Counted from the first letter of the stretch, positions 50,416 through 59,382 are shown. The stretch: 64,000 nt of DNA from Clostridiales bacterium Firm_16 (GCA_001604185.1 LVAV01000092.1:1-64000); one strand, 5' to 3'. A program made the numbers and translations. The notes: generated by a model not told the origin, from the sequence alone.

Positions 50416-51360
50416 TTATGCGAATTCTTGTACCCAGTAGTAAGTTCCTTCACAGAGGTAGCAGGAAACTCCGAGCTTCGAGTAGGATCCGAGGATATTG
50501 TTTCTGTGTGTAGGAGAAGCCATCCAAGCGGCTACTACGTCTGCTGCTGAGCACTGACCCTTACCAAGGTTCTCACCCATCTGAGTCTGTGCGCCTGCTG
50601 TCCACCATTCCGAACCATCCGGACGAGTGTGGGACCACTTTACAACGATTTCCGTTGCGCGGATATTAGCTGCGTTTGTCAATGTCTTGTTCCAGGTAAG
50701 AGGAGCCAGACCATTGGCTGCACGCTCTGCATTTACATAATCCAGAACGGCCTTTGCCATCGAAGCATCGTATGCACCGCTGGTGTTACCCAGAGGAGCG
50801 GTCTCCTTAGGAGCTGCTGTGGTCTCTTCGGTCTTCTTGGCCTTCGGTGTTGTTTCTGCTGTAGTTGTCTCTGCGGTTGTCTCAACTGTGGAAGCCTCTG
50901 TCGGAGCTTCTGTAGCAACGGTGGTTTCCTCGGTCGTTGTAGCCTTGGTCGCTTTGGTTGCCTTGGTGGTCTCTTCAGTGGTTGCCTCAGTTGTGGCTTC
51001 TGTTGTAGCCTCAGTTGTTGCCTCTGTGGTCGTCTCAACAGTAGTTGTTTCAGTAACGGTGGTCACAGTGGTGGTTTCTTCTGTTGTGGTCGCCTTGGTG
51101 GTTTCCTCAGTTGTCTCTGCCGGAGCTGTTTCGCTGATCTTAACCTGCTCTGTCTCTACAACAACAGTCTCAGGAATGAACTCTTCCTTCTCGATCACGG
51201 TCTCTTCAACCGGAGCTTCTTCGTTCTTGAACCAGGAATTGGTATTCAGCATATCAGGCTTCAGGCCGGAAACGCCAACCGTGCCCAGCGCGACCGCGGA
51301 CACGATAGAAATCGATGTCATATGTTTTGAGATAAATTTTGCCAGATTCTGCAACTTCAT
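50416..51360 (-). CDS. Secreted CAP/SCP-domain protein with Thr/Glu/Ala stalk
   Basis: A 314-residue exported protein. An N-terminal signal-anchor (about 14-33) leads to a ~155-residue stalk of TTEATTEATTEA- and KATKATKA-like units. A C-terminal CAP domain of ~120 residues follows, with YVNAERAANGLAPLTWN, SHTRPDGS and SPTHRNNILGSY. Bacterial CAP proteins act at the cell surface, often near the wall; no enzymatic role is proven. GAGGGGG precedes the ATG, and a TATAAT-like -10 lies near 51420. Confidence 0.9.
   Translation of the reverse strand: MKLQNLAKFISKHMTSISIVSAVALGTVGVSGLKPDMLNTNSWFKNEEAPVEETVIEKEEFIPETVVVETEQVKISETAPAETTEETTKATTTEETTTVTTVTETTTVETTTEATTEATTEATTEATTEETTKATKATKATTTEETTVATEAPTEASTVETTAETTTAETTPKAKKTEETTAAPKETAPLGNTSGAYDASMAKAVLDYVNAERAANGLAPLTWNKTLTNAANIRATEIVVKWSHTRPDGSEWWTAGAQTQMGENLGKGQCSAADVVAAWMASPTHRNNILGSYSKLGVSCYLCEGTYYWVQEFA
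50700..51140 (-). repeat. Thr/Glu/Ala/Lys low-complexity repeat
   Basis: Coding repeat of TTEA, TTEETT, KAT and AET units forming the stalk of the CAP protein. Codons vary between copies, as in the stalk at 30955-31330. Confidence 0.8.
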
Positions 51361-51473
51361 AGTTCTTTCCCCCTCGTACCTCTATTCAATCGAGCCATGG
51401 AATTGCTTTACATGGTTATATTATATATAAGGGCTGTTTCAGAAATAAGTGTAGTTTTTTTCTAATTTGTAAA

Positions 51474-51505
51474 CAAAGAGCGGGGCTGCCCTCTCGGACA
51501 ACCCC
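51474..51505 (-). terminator. Terminator after the prepilin gene
   Basis: GGGGTTGTCC and GGGCAGCCCC form a 10-pair stem with two G-U pairs and a 4-nt loop, followed by GCTCTTTGTTT. It lies ~80 nt past the prepilin stop. Confidence 0.7.
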
Positions 51506-51586
51506 TGGAAGTAAAACTTATGATGCTATGCTGTCAATTCTTAACCGTCGCCCAATCTGTCAACGAAGTGTCTCATTTCTGTTCAA

Positions 51587-52354
51587 TCAGCCGATCTGCA
51601 GTCCGTAGTTATCTCTGAAGAACTTCTGGATTTCCGGAGTTACTTCCCAAGAAGTCTGTCCATTCCAGAGACCCTGGAAGATGTTGGCGTCACTGAGCAT
51701 CCAGTTGTTGGAGCCGTTTGCGATGGATACCACGTACTTGCCGTTGACCATTGTGATTGTCAGTTCCAGCTGATTCCATTTATTGTTCTGGATAACAACT
51801 GTGACTTTCTTTCCGTCAGAAGACTTAACGATCTTGGCAACACCCTTGTCCTGATCACCTTTTACGAAACCGTTCGTAGCTTCGATCTTGCCGGATGTCT
51901 GGGTTCCAGTCTGCTCGCCGGGAGTGTCCGGAGCTGCTGTTGTTGCTTCTTGAGGAGCAACTGTTGTTGTCTCTTCCGGTGCACTCGTCGTTGTCGTCGC
52001 CTGCGTGGTCGATGTTTGAGGTGGGGGATTTGGTGCAGGAGCCTCCGATTCTGTTGGAGTTCCACCCCCGGCGGATGATGGTGCTGGTCCCGGAACGGGA
52101 ACCGGGATCGTTGCCTGAGTTGTTGTCTCGGCAGGTCCACGGGTGAATCCGTTCAAGTAACTCTTAACATCATCTGCAGATCTGTTAACGGCATACTCTT
52201 GATGCTCCATTACTTTTGCTGAAGCTGCTTCAGCATTTCCGATATAATCAACTACACTAGTTGTGAAGATTGTTCCTAAGAAAATAACGATTGCGATCAC
52301 GCAAACCATTTCCATTAACGTGAAACCTTTTTTAGAAGTCATTGTCTTTTTCAT
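51587..52354 (-). CDS. Type IV prepilin-like protein
   Basis: A 255-residue protein with a class III signal: KKGFTLMEMVCVIAIVIFLG, cleavage after Gly10 and Glu at mature position 5. After the pilin helix (to ~40) comes a Pro/Thr/Ala-rich stretch (about 75-150), then a globular C-terminal domain (~160-255). No pilus assembly genes (ATPase, PilC, peptidase) are in the window, so it is an orphan here. GGAGGGGG precedes the ATG. Confidence 0.88.
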   Translation of the reverse strand: MKKTMTSKKGFTLMEMVCVIAIVIFLGTIFTTSVVDYIGNAEAASAKVMEHQEYAVNRSADDVKSYLNGFTRGPAETTTQATIPVPVPGPAPSSAGGGTPTESEAPAPNPPPQTSTTQATTTTSAPEETTTVAPQEATTAAPDTPGEQTGTQTSGKIEATNGFVKGDQDKGVAKIVKSSDGKKVTVVIQNNKWNQLELTITMVNGKYVVSIANGSNNWMLSDANIFQGLWNGQTSWEVTPEIQKFFRDNYGLQIG

Positions 52355-52707
52355 ATTGATCCCCCTCCATTCGGATGAATTTTATATCCCCTCAAGATCT
52401 GTCGACCTTTGTTGTGTTTGTTATGTCTACATTCTAGCAATGCTCATGTTCAAAATCTAGCGGAATTTGTCACATTTTTGCCACATTTTGTATCTAATCT
52501 GTTACGATTTTTTGTCTGAGAGACCTGTTTTGTACTTTTTGCATAATTTCACGCACACTTTTCGTGCTTTTCGCGCAGGTAAATGTGCCATAATTATGGC
52601 GAATTGTGAACTCAATTTCACAATTCGACCTGTTTTTTAAACAGAATATAAATGGGGCATGTACAAAATATACACGCCCCATGACTAAACTATTTCGAAG
52701 CAGAGCC
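52355..52707. other. Intergenic region rich in palindromes, upstream of the prepilin gene
   Basis: 353 bp with no gene. From the right there are a cca terminator (52654-52680), a CTGTTT/AAACAG repeat (52630-52644), an 11-bp perfect stem CGAATTGTGAA/TTCACAATTCG (52600-52627) and a perfect 14-bp palindrome GCCATAATTATGGC (52587-52600). The left part is AT-rich with two near-copies of ATGTGRCAAA (about 52471-52497, minus strand). The prepilin promoter must lie here, but I cannot choose one. Confidence 0.5.
52651..52680 (-). terminator. Terminator of cca
   Basis: GGGGCGTGTA/TACATGCCCC, ten pairs with one G-U, followed by ATTTATATT, 28 nt past the cca stop. Confidence 0.75.
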
Positions 52708-54078
52708 TTACGCCTGACCCATCTCGTCCCGAATCGCCTGCGCCCGTAAGAGAAGCGCCGTTTTCTCATTCGGAATCTTATCCTCGATCACTTCATCCAG
52801 AAGTTGTTTTTTTACCTTTCCAAGTGCTGGTCCGGGAGCCATTCCAATCGAAATCAGGTCCTTCCCGTCCACATTCAGCATGTCGAAAGAATAGCAGAGC
52901 TGATCCTGCAAAGTCTTGTCCAGCAGGGCTTCGAAGGCATCGATCTCCGCAAAGCGGTATGCACTGAGCTGCGAGTGACCCTTCATATCGGCCCTCTTCA
53001 CCAGGATCAGCCGCCGGAGCATCTCCTCACCCATCTGGGCCAGCCGTCTTCTGACGATCTTTTCTCTCGGTTCGATGGTCATATCGTGGATCTTGATCAG
53101 ATATACCACGCTTTCCCGGGTATTTGTATCGACCTTCAGCCTTCTCAGGATCGTATCCGCCATGTCGGCGCCCAGTGCCTGATGTCCGTTAAAATGCCCG
53201 GTTCCGTTCTCGTCCATAAAGAAGCAGGCGGGCTTGCCGATGTCGTGGAACAGCATCGTCGTCCGTAGGATCACATCCGACGGGACGTTCTCCATCGCCA
53301 CCAGAGAGTGCTCCCAGACATCGTAGATGTGATGGGGATTATGCTGCTGACAGCCCTTCATGGGCACGATCTCCGGAAGGATCACGGCGAAGATCTCGAA
53401 ATACTCCCGCAGGACCGAAGTTGCACGGGCGCCGCAGAACAGTTTCCTCAGTTCCTGCCAGATCCGTTCTGCCGAAAGTTCCGACAGGGACGCCTTCTGG
53501 CGAAGGGCTTCTTCCGCCGTCATCTTCTCGATGTCGAACCCGGTCTGGGCGGCGAAACGCAGCGCCCGAAGAATACGAAGTGCATCTTCTTCGAACCGTC
53601 GTCCCGGTTCTCCCACAGCACGGATCACACCGGCGTGAAGGTCCTCTATACCACCACAGAAATCCACGATCTCCCCGCCCCGCGACATCGCCAGGGCATT
53701 AATGGTGAAATCCCTTCTCTTCACATCTTCTTCCAGATTCCTTGTGAAAAATACTTGCTCCGGATGGCGCAGGTCTTTATATTGTCCGTCGATCCGGAAG
53801 GTCGTCACCTCTAATGGCAGCCCATCTACCACTACAGTCACGGTGCCATGGGCAATACCTGTAGGATGGCAGTGGTCTTCACCGAAGACCTCCATCACTT
53901 CCGAAGGCGTCGCGCCGGTGGTGATATCGAAATCTACCGGTTCTTTTCCCAGAAGAATATCCCGCACGGCACCGCCGACCACGTAGGCCTCATATCCGTG
54001 CTGTTCCAGTTTCTCCAGGACCGCAAGGACCGGTCCGGGAAGTCTGTAATCCGTCTTTTGGCGAGAGAATTCCGTCAT
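52708..54078 (-). CDS. cca: CCA tRNA nucleotidyltransferase with HD domain
   Basis: Adds or repairs the 3' CCA of tRNAs. The 456-residue class II enzyme has YVVGGAVRDILLGKEPVDFDI with the catalytic DxD pair, the RRDFTINALA motif, and the B/A motif EEDALRILRALRFAAQTGF. A C-terminal HD domain follows (HSLVAMENV and LLFHDIGKP), probably phosphohydrolase-like. The tRNA-Ala in this window already encodes CCA, so a repair role is plausible. It lies 6 nt after the ADH-like gene. Confidence 0.95.
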   Translation of the reverse strand: MTEFSRQKTDYRLPGPVLAVLEKLEQHGYEAYVVGGAVRDILLGKEPVDFDITTGATPSEVMEVFGEDHCHPTGIAHGTVTVVVDGLPLEVTTFRIDGQYKDLRHPEQVFFTRNLEEDVKRRDFTINALAMSRGGEIVDFCGGIEDLHAGVIRAVGEPGRRFEEDALRILRALRFAAQTGFDIEKMTAEEALRQKASLSELSAERIWQELRKLFCGARATSVLREYFEIFAVILPEIVPMKGCQQHNPHHIYDVWEHSLVAMENVPSDVILRTTMLFHDIGKPACFFMDENGTGHFNGHQALGADMADTILRRLKVDTNTRESVVYLIKIHDMTIEPREKIVRRRLAQMGEEMLRRLILVKRADMKGHSQLSAYRFAEIDAFEALLDKTLQDQLCYSFDMLNVDGKDLISIGMAPGPALGKVKKQLLDEVIEDKIPNEKTALLLRAQAIRDEMGQA

Positions 54079-54084
54079 ATCGGC

Positions 54085-55254
54085 TCACTTCAGCTTTCGA
54101 AGGATCGTATTGAGCATCTTGCTGTTCATGCGGAGCGGATTTCCCCAGGTTCTGGCATCCATCATGACCATCTCCACAATGGAGTTGAAATCTTCCATAC
54201 GAAGATTGTTGATCGTTTCCGGGATATCCATTCTGCGGTTGAGGCTCTTCAGTCCGTCGATCAACGCCTGAGCCGCTTCACGCTTATTCGCACGTCCCGA
54301 GCAGAGATGGCAGGTCAGAGCCAATTCGGACAGAGGCTCCACCACCTGGTCCAGTACCGTCTCCAATACATAAGGAAGCACGGCTGCGCAGGCTCTTCCC
54401 GGCGTCAGATCGCACTTCTCCGCGACCCGGAATCCCAGACAATGGGCATAGCCGAAGCCGATTTTCCGGCAGGCGATGCCGGCATAGAAAGGCGCCATCA
54501 TCATCTGTAGAAAGACATCACCGGATGTACCGTGCTTATAGCATTTCTCCATATAAGAGAAGAAGATCGGAAGCGCGATCAGAACGTTGGCCGCGTCTGC
54601 CGGAAATTCGATCCGGTTGGAACTGATATAAGCCTCGATAGCATGCGTCAGAGAAAGCATGCAGGCCGAAGCCAGTACTTCCGAAGGGAGTCGCAATGTG
54701 AGATTCGGGTCCAGCACCACGGCCTTCGGGATCATATATTCACTAAAATACGTACACAGCTGCTGGTCATAGTTGATCAGAGAACAGCCGGTACTCTCCG
54801 ATCCGGAGCAGGTAGTCGGCACGGCGTAAAGTGCCACGCCCGGTTTCGGTATCTTGCCGATACCACGAAGCTGGTAAAGAGATTTCTTCGGATTGGTGAC
54901 CCACACCGAGACGAGCTTGGCAACATCAATGACCGTCCCTCCGCCGATGGCGACAATAGCATCACAGTTATAGGTCTGACACTGGGCGGTACACCGTTCG
55001 ATCGTCCTGGCATCCGGCATCTTACCGACATCGGAGAATACGAAACAACGGATTCCCTTCTCTGTCAGATGATCGACAAACATATCATATAATCTCAGTT
55101 TCTTGGTCTGCTGGCCGGAGATCAGATAGACACGCTTGATATCGTCTTCGATCAGCTTATCCGCAAATTTCGAGAATGCACCAACATCCGCCATCATTTC
55201 CTGGCGGGGTTCCTTCATTTTCCGAACATATCGAAGGAATGTCTTGTTGCCCAT
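54085..55254 (-). CDS. Iron-containing alcohol dehydrogenase-like protein with missing metal ligands
   Basis: A 389-residue protein of the Fe-ADH fold with an intact nucleotide motif GGGTVIDVAK (104-113). Of the usual Asp-His-His-His metal set, only His204 (SLTHAIE) and His271 (AHCLG) remain. The Asp position is Leu200 (CMLSLTH) and the last His is lost (TPGRACA, where typical enzymes have TPHGVAN). It may have another metal or chemistry, or be non-catalytic. The start at 55254 is uncertain, because AGGAGA lies 13 nt upstream; the reading frame opens at 55335. Confidence 0.85.
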   Translation of the reverse strand: MGNKTFLRYVRKMKEPRQEMMADVGAFSKFADKLIEDDIKRVYLISGQQTKKLRLYDMFVDHLTEKGIRCFVFSDVGKMPDARTIERCTAQCQTYNCDAIVAIGGGTVIDVAKLVSVWVTNPKKSLYQLRGIGKIPKPGVALYAVPTTCSGSESTGCSLINYDQQLCTYFSEYMIPKAVVLDPNLTLRLPSEVLASACMLSLTHAIEAYISSNRIEFPADAANVLIALPIFFSYMEKCYKHGTSGDVFLQMMMAPFYAGIACRKIGFGYAHCLGFRVAEKCDLTPGRACAAVLPYVLETVLDQVVEPLSELALTCHLCSGRANKREAAQALIDGLKSLNRRMDIPETINNLRMEDFNSIVEMVMMDARTWGNPLRMNSKMLNTILRKLK

Positions 55255-55428
55255 CTCGTTAGTAAATCTCCTGTGTGACGCGGTACCCGTAGCATTTCCG
55301 CGTCTCTTCTTATAGTTATTTATATAATAATACAAAGTATAACACGATACCTAGTTGTTTTCTCTTTCTTTTTTTCACAGAAAAGAAACTCACCCGAAGT
55401 AAATCTATTCGTTTTTGCAGAAACACTT

Positions 55429-55437
55429 TGATATAAT
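55429..55437 (+). promoter_or_regulatory. Extended -10 promoter of the GH31 gene
   Basis: TGATATAAT, with a perfect TATAAT at 55432-55437, lies ~50 nt before the start codon. No good -35 is present, as is common for extended -10 promoters. Confidence 0.6.
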
Positions 55438-55487
55438 CAGAATAGGAATGAATTTTCTTTGACTCGAAGAAATGAGGTGTCGGGCTT

Positions 55488-57866
55488 ATGAAGTTTACAG
55501 ACGGTTTATGGATCGTGAAAGAAGGATATAAATTGGAAACACCGAAGGAGATCCACGACATCGGGCACTCCGAGACCGGTATCACTCTTTTCGCTCCGTA
55601 CCAGGAACAGAATACTAAAGCAGATTCCATCGGATGTGGTATGTTGACGATCCGCATTACATCACCTGCGGCGAACATGCTGTCCATCAAGATCACCAAC
55701 CATAAGGGCAGAAGACTCTCGAAAGTATTTTTCGAGCTGAATAAGAATATCGTCAAGCCTATCAGCAGTGAGACGGAGACAGAATATGTCTACGCTTCAA
55801 GTCTCCTGGAGGCACGAATCAATAAGAGCGGTGCCTGGGGCATCTCTTTCTATTTCTCCGGCAACTACCTGACCTCCACCGATATCGGAGGTATGGCACA
55901 TATCGTGGCTCCGGACGGCAAGTCCTATATCCGTGAGCAGCTGAACCTCAGCGAAGGAGAATGCATCTACGGTCTGGGTGAGCAGCCCGGAAGTATCGTG
56001 CGTAACGGCGGTTCTTACGCCACATGGAACGAGGATGCCGGTGTTGATTTCGGCAAGTCGGCAGTCAATGTCCCGTTCTTCCTTTCTTCCCGCGGATACG
56101 GTGTCCTCGTCAACGAGGCCGGCCGCGTCGAGTATGAGATCGCCAACAGCTGCACCACCGACACATCCGATTCGGGTCCGGTGGCACGCACACAGTTCTC
56201 TGTCGAGGGCGAAGTGATGGAATACATCTTCATCGGCGGCGCTTCTCCGAAGCATGCCCTGAGTCTTTATTCCGAACTGGTAGGCCACGCTTCTCTGCCG
56301 CCGGCCTGGGCATTCGGACCCTGGGTATCCACTTCTCTTCTGGCAGAGTATGATGAAGAGACCGTTCTGGATACTGTGGAGAAATTCCGCTCCACAGGTA
56401 CGCCTCTTTCTGTACTGCATTTCAGTTCCACCTGGATGAAGGATTTCGAGTGGACCAATTTCCTCTGGGACAGCGAACGCTTCCCGAATCCGGCTCAGAT
56501 GATCCGCAAGATCCACGAGAAGGGCGTCCGGGTATGTCTTTGGATCAGCCCGTATATCTCACAGAAGTCTCCGCTTTTCCAGGAAGCTTTCGATGGTAAT
56601 TATTTCATCAACACCGGTGACGGCAACGTCTGGCAGACGGACTATCGTCAGGCCGGCGCCGGACTTCTGGATTTCAGTAATCTCGTTGTACGTGCCTGGT
56701 ACCAGAAGTTCCTCGACGATCTCATCCGCATGGGTGTAGATACCTTCCAGCTGGATTTCGGTGCTGACGCTCCGGTACGCGAACCCTTCTTCGGTCACGA
56801 AGCCATGGAGCACGACATTACATATAAGAACAATCTGGATCCTAAGAGTATGCATAACCACTATGCCTATCTCTATGCCGAAGCTGTCTTCGAAGTACTC
56901 GAGCGTCGCTACGGACAGAACAATGTCTGTCTTCTGACCCATTCCGGCTCTGTCGGATCGCAGCGCTTCCCGTTCGTCTCGCTGGATAATACGGTGAGTT
57001 CCTTTGAGGGAATGCAGAATGCACTTCGCAGCGGTCTGTCTCTCTCGATGAGCGGCTTCCCGTACTGGAGCCAGAACGTCGGCGGTATGGACGATACCTG
57101 CACACCGGAATTGTTTATCCGCTGGCAGCAGCAGGCTCTGTTCGCACCTCATGCGAATGCAGTGGGTGTTTCGGTCCCGAAGGAACCATGGAACTTCGGA
57201 GATGAAGCCAATAATGAGGTAGTTCTTTTCACGAAGCTGAAGCTGGGTCTGATGCCGTACATCTTCTCTTCTGCCGTTGAGTCCAGTACGATGGGCACAC
57301 CGATGACACGACCGATGGTCCTGGAATTCCCGAGAGACGGAAATACACATCAGCTGGATCAGCAGTACATGCTGGGTTCCAATCTCCTGATCGCACCGGT
57401 CACGCAGCCCGGCGGCATCGTCCGCTACTATGTACCGGCCGGTGTCTGGACGAACCTGATGACCAGAGAGCGGGTCGAAGGTCCGATCTGGAAGAACGAG
57501 CAGCATAACGCGGGATCCATGCCGATCCTGGCACGTCCGGGAACGATCCTGGCCGCCAGCCAGAATGATTCCTCTTCGATCTATAACTTCCTGGAGAATC
57601 TCACGATCACACTTTTCGAGATCCCGGAAGACAAAGAAATCTCCACGGATCTTTATTCGGCAGATCTGAAGAACATGGGCTTGATCCGGGTACTGAAGAA
57701 GAACCAGAAACTGACCATCGAGACCCAGGGTATCTACGGTCAGACCAGACTTCTCCTGGCCAACGTTTTCCGCATCGGAGAAACCTCGGTCGGTATGCCG
57801 GAATTGAACGAATGGGGTACCATGATCGTTTACGAAAGCGAGTCCATCGAGATCACGCTTCTGTAA
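55488..57866 (+). CDS. Glycoside hydrolase family 31 enzyme (alpha-xylosidase YicI-like)
   Basis: A 792-residue cytoplasmic enzyme without a signal peptide. It has the GH31 layout: N-terminal beta-sandwich (1-260), TIM barrel (~270-600) and C-terminal beta domains. The nucleophile is Asp423 (QLDFGAD). The MHNHYAYLYAEAVFEV segment resembles E. coli YicI closely. The acid/base region reads FPFVSLDN (Asp500), unlike the usual W-x-G-D, and the preceding conserved Arg-Ser is His-Ser (THSGSVG). The specificity, xyloside or another alpha-sugar, is therefore unsure. GAGGTG precedes the ATG. Monocistronic. Confidence 0.9.
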   Translation: MKFTDGLWIVKEGYKLETPKEIHDIGHSETGITLFAPYQEQNTKADSIGCGMLTIRITSPAANMLSIKITNHKGRRLSKVFFELNKNIVKPISSETETEYVYASSLLEARINKSGAWGISFYFSGNYLTSTDIGGMAHIVAPDGKSYIREQLNLSEGECIYGLGEQPGSIVRNGGSYATWNEDAGVDFGKSAVNVPFFLSSRGYGVLVNEAGRVEYEIANSCTTDTSDSGPVARTQFSVEGEVMEYIFIGGASPKHALSLYSELVGHASLPPAWAFGPWVSTSLLAEYDEETVLDTVEKFRSTGTPLSVLHFSSTWMKDFEWTNFLWDSERFPNPAQMIRKIHEKGVRVCLWISPYISQKSPLFQEAFDGNYFINTGDGNVWQTDYRQAGAGLLDFSNLVVRAWYQKFLDDLIRMGVDTFQLDFGADAPVREPFFGHEAMEHDITYKNNLDPKSMHNHYAYLYAEAVFEVLERRYGQNNVCLLTHSGSVGSQRFPFVSLDNTVSSFEGMQNALRSGLSLSMSGFPYWSQNVGGMDDTCTPELFIRWQQQALFAPHANAVGVSVPKEPWNFGDEANNEVVLFTKLKLGLMPYIFSSAVESSTMGTPMTRPMVLEFPRDGNTHQLDQQYMLGSNLLIAPVTQPGGIVRYYVPAGVWTNLMTRERVEGPIWKNEQHNAGSMPILARPGTILAASQNDSSSIYNFLENLTITLFEIPEDKEISTDLYSADLKNMGLIRVLKKNQKLTIETQGIYGQTRLLLANVFRIGETSVGMPELNEWGTMIVYESESIEITLL

Positions 57867-57897
57867 GAAGAAACGTCACAATCACATAAACGATAAG

Positions 57898-57929
57898 GAA
57901 ACAGACGCATCAATAGTTGCGTCTGTTTC
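57898..57929 (+). terminator. Shared terminator between convergent genes
   Basis: GAAACAGACGCA/TGCGTCTGTTTC, a 12-bp perfect stem with an 8-nt loop. Rightward it is followed by TCATTTT and leftward by CTTATCGTTTATG. The stop codon of the 57910 gene lies in its loop. Confidence 0.8.
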
Positions 57930-59088
57930 TCATTTTAGAGACGACTACGACGAGCAGGACGATCACAGCCACGCCGATCAGACATGCACCGATCAGTGTT
58001 TTTGGCGTGGCAAAAGAATCGAAAAAGAGTTCGCTGAAGCTCGGTTCCGGAGTCGGCGTCGGAGTCGGACGGGGCGTCGGTGTAGGAGTCGGGGTGGGTG
58101 TAGGCGTCGGAGTCGGCGCAATACCATGACGGATCTCCACTTTCGATGCGACTTCATCGTCCGTTCTTACGGTCTGAAGGGATGCGATCTCACGGATCCG
58201 GGATTCCTCCGGGATGGCCAGATAGGCATCCGAAAGATGGATCTGCGCACCTGCGATGGCGGTTTTTCCCGCCTGGACCTTCACATCACAAGACTGGACA
58301 CGAATCTCTCCTTCCGGTGCGAATACGGCAGTCTTCTCCGTATTGGAGCACACGACTGAAAGATCGCAGGACTCTTCAAGTGCGATACCCTTCTTCGCAT
58401 AAAGGCCATATTCAGCAGCAGTCAGGTCCACCTTCGACCCGCTGCCCTTGATGGTCACGGTTCCCTCCAGGGACGCAACTGCCGTACCAAGGCTTGTGAC
58501 CTTGACCGAAGACCCGATGATCTCCATATCGTTTCGGTTGACACCGATGGCACCGCCGGTATTGGCGATCTCATCGTTAACTGAAACAGTTGCATTCTCC
58601 AGAGTCATCTTTCCGTCACTCATGATGAGATACTCTGCCATATCGTTCTGGGCTGTACCCTTGGCACTCACACGGGTCTCCCGGATCGTCAGTGCGCCCT
58701 CACTGGTAAAGAGCGCGGTGTGGCACGCCATAGCTGTCAGTTCGAGAGAGCCTTCGCCCTCGATCAGCATGGAGCCCTTCACCATCAGCGCCGGCAGGAT
58801 CAGGTTTGAAGAAACCTTGTTGGTACCGTCGAGGTGGACAGTCACTTCCTCCTGCGTTCCCAGATCGATATAGTTTCCGTCATATCCGTTGAGATAAAGT
58901 GTGTGCGCTTTGGCATCGTACTTCCAGTTGTCACCCTTGGCGTTCTTGTTGACGGCGAACACAGTGCCGCCCACATTGATCGTATTATTTTCCCGGGAAG
59001 CCGCTCTCACCTGTCCGCCGAAATTCACTGCGAATACGAAAGCCAGAAGCAGCCCCGATAATTTCTTTTCCAAACCCTGTAGTCTCAT
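57910..59088 (-). CDS. Surface protein with beta-helix-like repeats and PTPTP stalk
   Basis: A 392-residue exported protein: signal peptide (cleaved near VRAA-S31) and ~285 residues of short repeating beta units (for example GALTIRETRVSAKG, DGKMTLENATVSVND, EGTVTIKGSGSKVDL, EGEIRVQSCDVKVQAG). A PTPTPTPTPTP stalk (about 325-350) and a C-terminal membrane helix with MRNRR follow. This suggests a beta-helix displayed on the cell surface, possibly an adhesin or carbohydrate binder. No known domain name can be given. Convergent with the GH31 gene. Confidence 0.78.
   Translation of the reverse strand: MRLQGLEKKLSGLLLAFVFAVNFGGQVRAASRENNTINVGGTVFAVNKNAKGDNWKYDAKAHTLYLNGYDGNYIDLGTQEEVTVHLDGTNKVSSNLILPALMVKGSMLIEGEGSLELTAMACHTALFTSEGALTIRETRVSAKGTAQNDMAEYLIMSDGKMTLENATVSVNDEIANTGGAIGVNRNDMEIIGSSVKVTSLGTAVASLEGTVTIKGSGSKVDLTAAEYGLYAKKGIALEESCDLSVVCSNTEKTAVFAPEGEIRVQSCDVKVQAGKTAIAGAQIHLSDAYLAIPEESRIREIASLQTVRTDDEVASKVEIRHGIAPTPTPTPTPTPTPTPRPTPTPTPEPSFSELFFDSFATPKTLIGACLIGVAVIVLLVVVVSKMRNRRNY
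58046..58122 (-). repeat. PTP-coding repeat
   Basis: About 75 bp of alternating Pro-Thr codons, a wall- or membrane-spanning stalk in the surface protein. Shorter versions occur in the carboxypeptidase and propeller genes. Confidence 0.85.
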
Positions 59089-59153
59089 TTTCCTCTCCTT
59101 CGAGATGTCTTTTCTTCTTCCCCACTATATCACATCCCGACCGAAATTTCGCC

Positions 59154-59182
59154 TTGACATTTATTTCGGCAGAAACGATAAT
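59154..59182 (+). promoter_or_regulatory. Promoter of tRNA-Ala
   Basis: A perfect TTGACA (59154-59159), 17-bp spacer and GATAAT (59177-59182), putting the start ~7 nt before the mature tRNA. Confidence 0.9.
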
Positions 59183-59195
59183 AGTGAAGTGATTC

Positions 59196-59271
59196 GGGGC
59201 ATTAGCTCAGCTGGGAGAGCGCCTGGTTCGCAATCAGGAGGTCGTGAGTTCGATCCTCATATGCTCCACCA
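59196..59271 (+). tRNA. tRNA-Ala, anticodon CGC
   Basis: A 76-nt cloverleaf: acceptor GGGGCAT/ATGCTCC containing the G3-U70 pair that identifies alanine tRNAs, D-loop AGCTCAGCTGGGAGAGC, and anticodon stem CCTGG/TCAGG around TTCGCAA (anticodon CGC, reading GCG). The T-loop is GTTCGATCC. The 3' CCA is encoded. It is transcribed alone between its own promoter and terminator. Confidence 0.98.
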
Positions 59272-59283
59272 ATTCACGGATGA

Positions 59284-59317
59284 CCGTTTTCTGCAGAAGA
59301 GCAGGAAGCGGTTTTTT
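59284..59317 (+). terminator. Terminator of tRNA-Ala
   Basis: CCGTTTTCTGC/GCAGGAAGCGG, 11 pairs with two G-U, followed by TTTTTTC, 12 nt past the tRNA. Confidence 0.9.
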
Positions 59318-59366
59318 CTTTCCTTCAACATGGCAAAATGATAAAATAGTAGGGATCTAGAAAGAC

Positions 59367-59382
59367 GTGTTTCGATAAACAC
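59367..59382 (+). promoter_or_regulatory. Inverted repeat before the ABC transporter operon
   Basis: A perfect GTGTTT-CGAT-AAACAC lies 26 nt before the ATPase start codon, downstream of a TAAAAT -10-like box (59342-59347). It is an operator or leader hairpin candidate. The adjacent intergenic space has no gene. Confidence 0.4.

Noticed and set aside
52355..52707. Sigma-54 promoter (TGGCAC...TGC) near the palindromes
   Set aside because: The GG-to-GC spacing is 11 rather than the required 10, and no sigma-54 activator is in the window.
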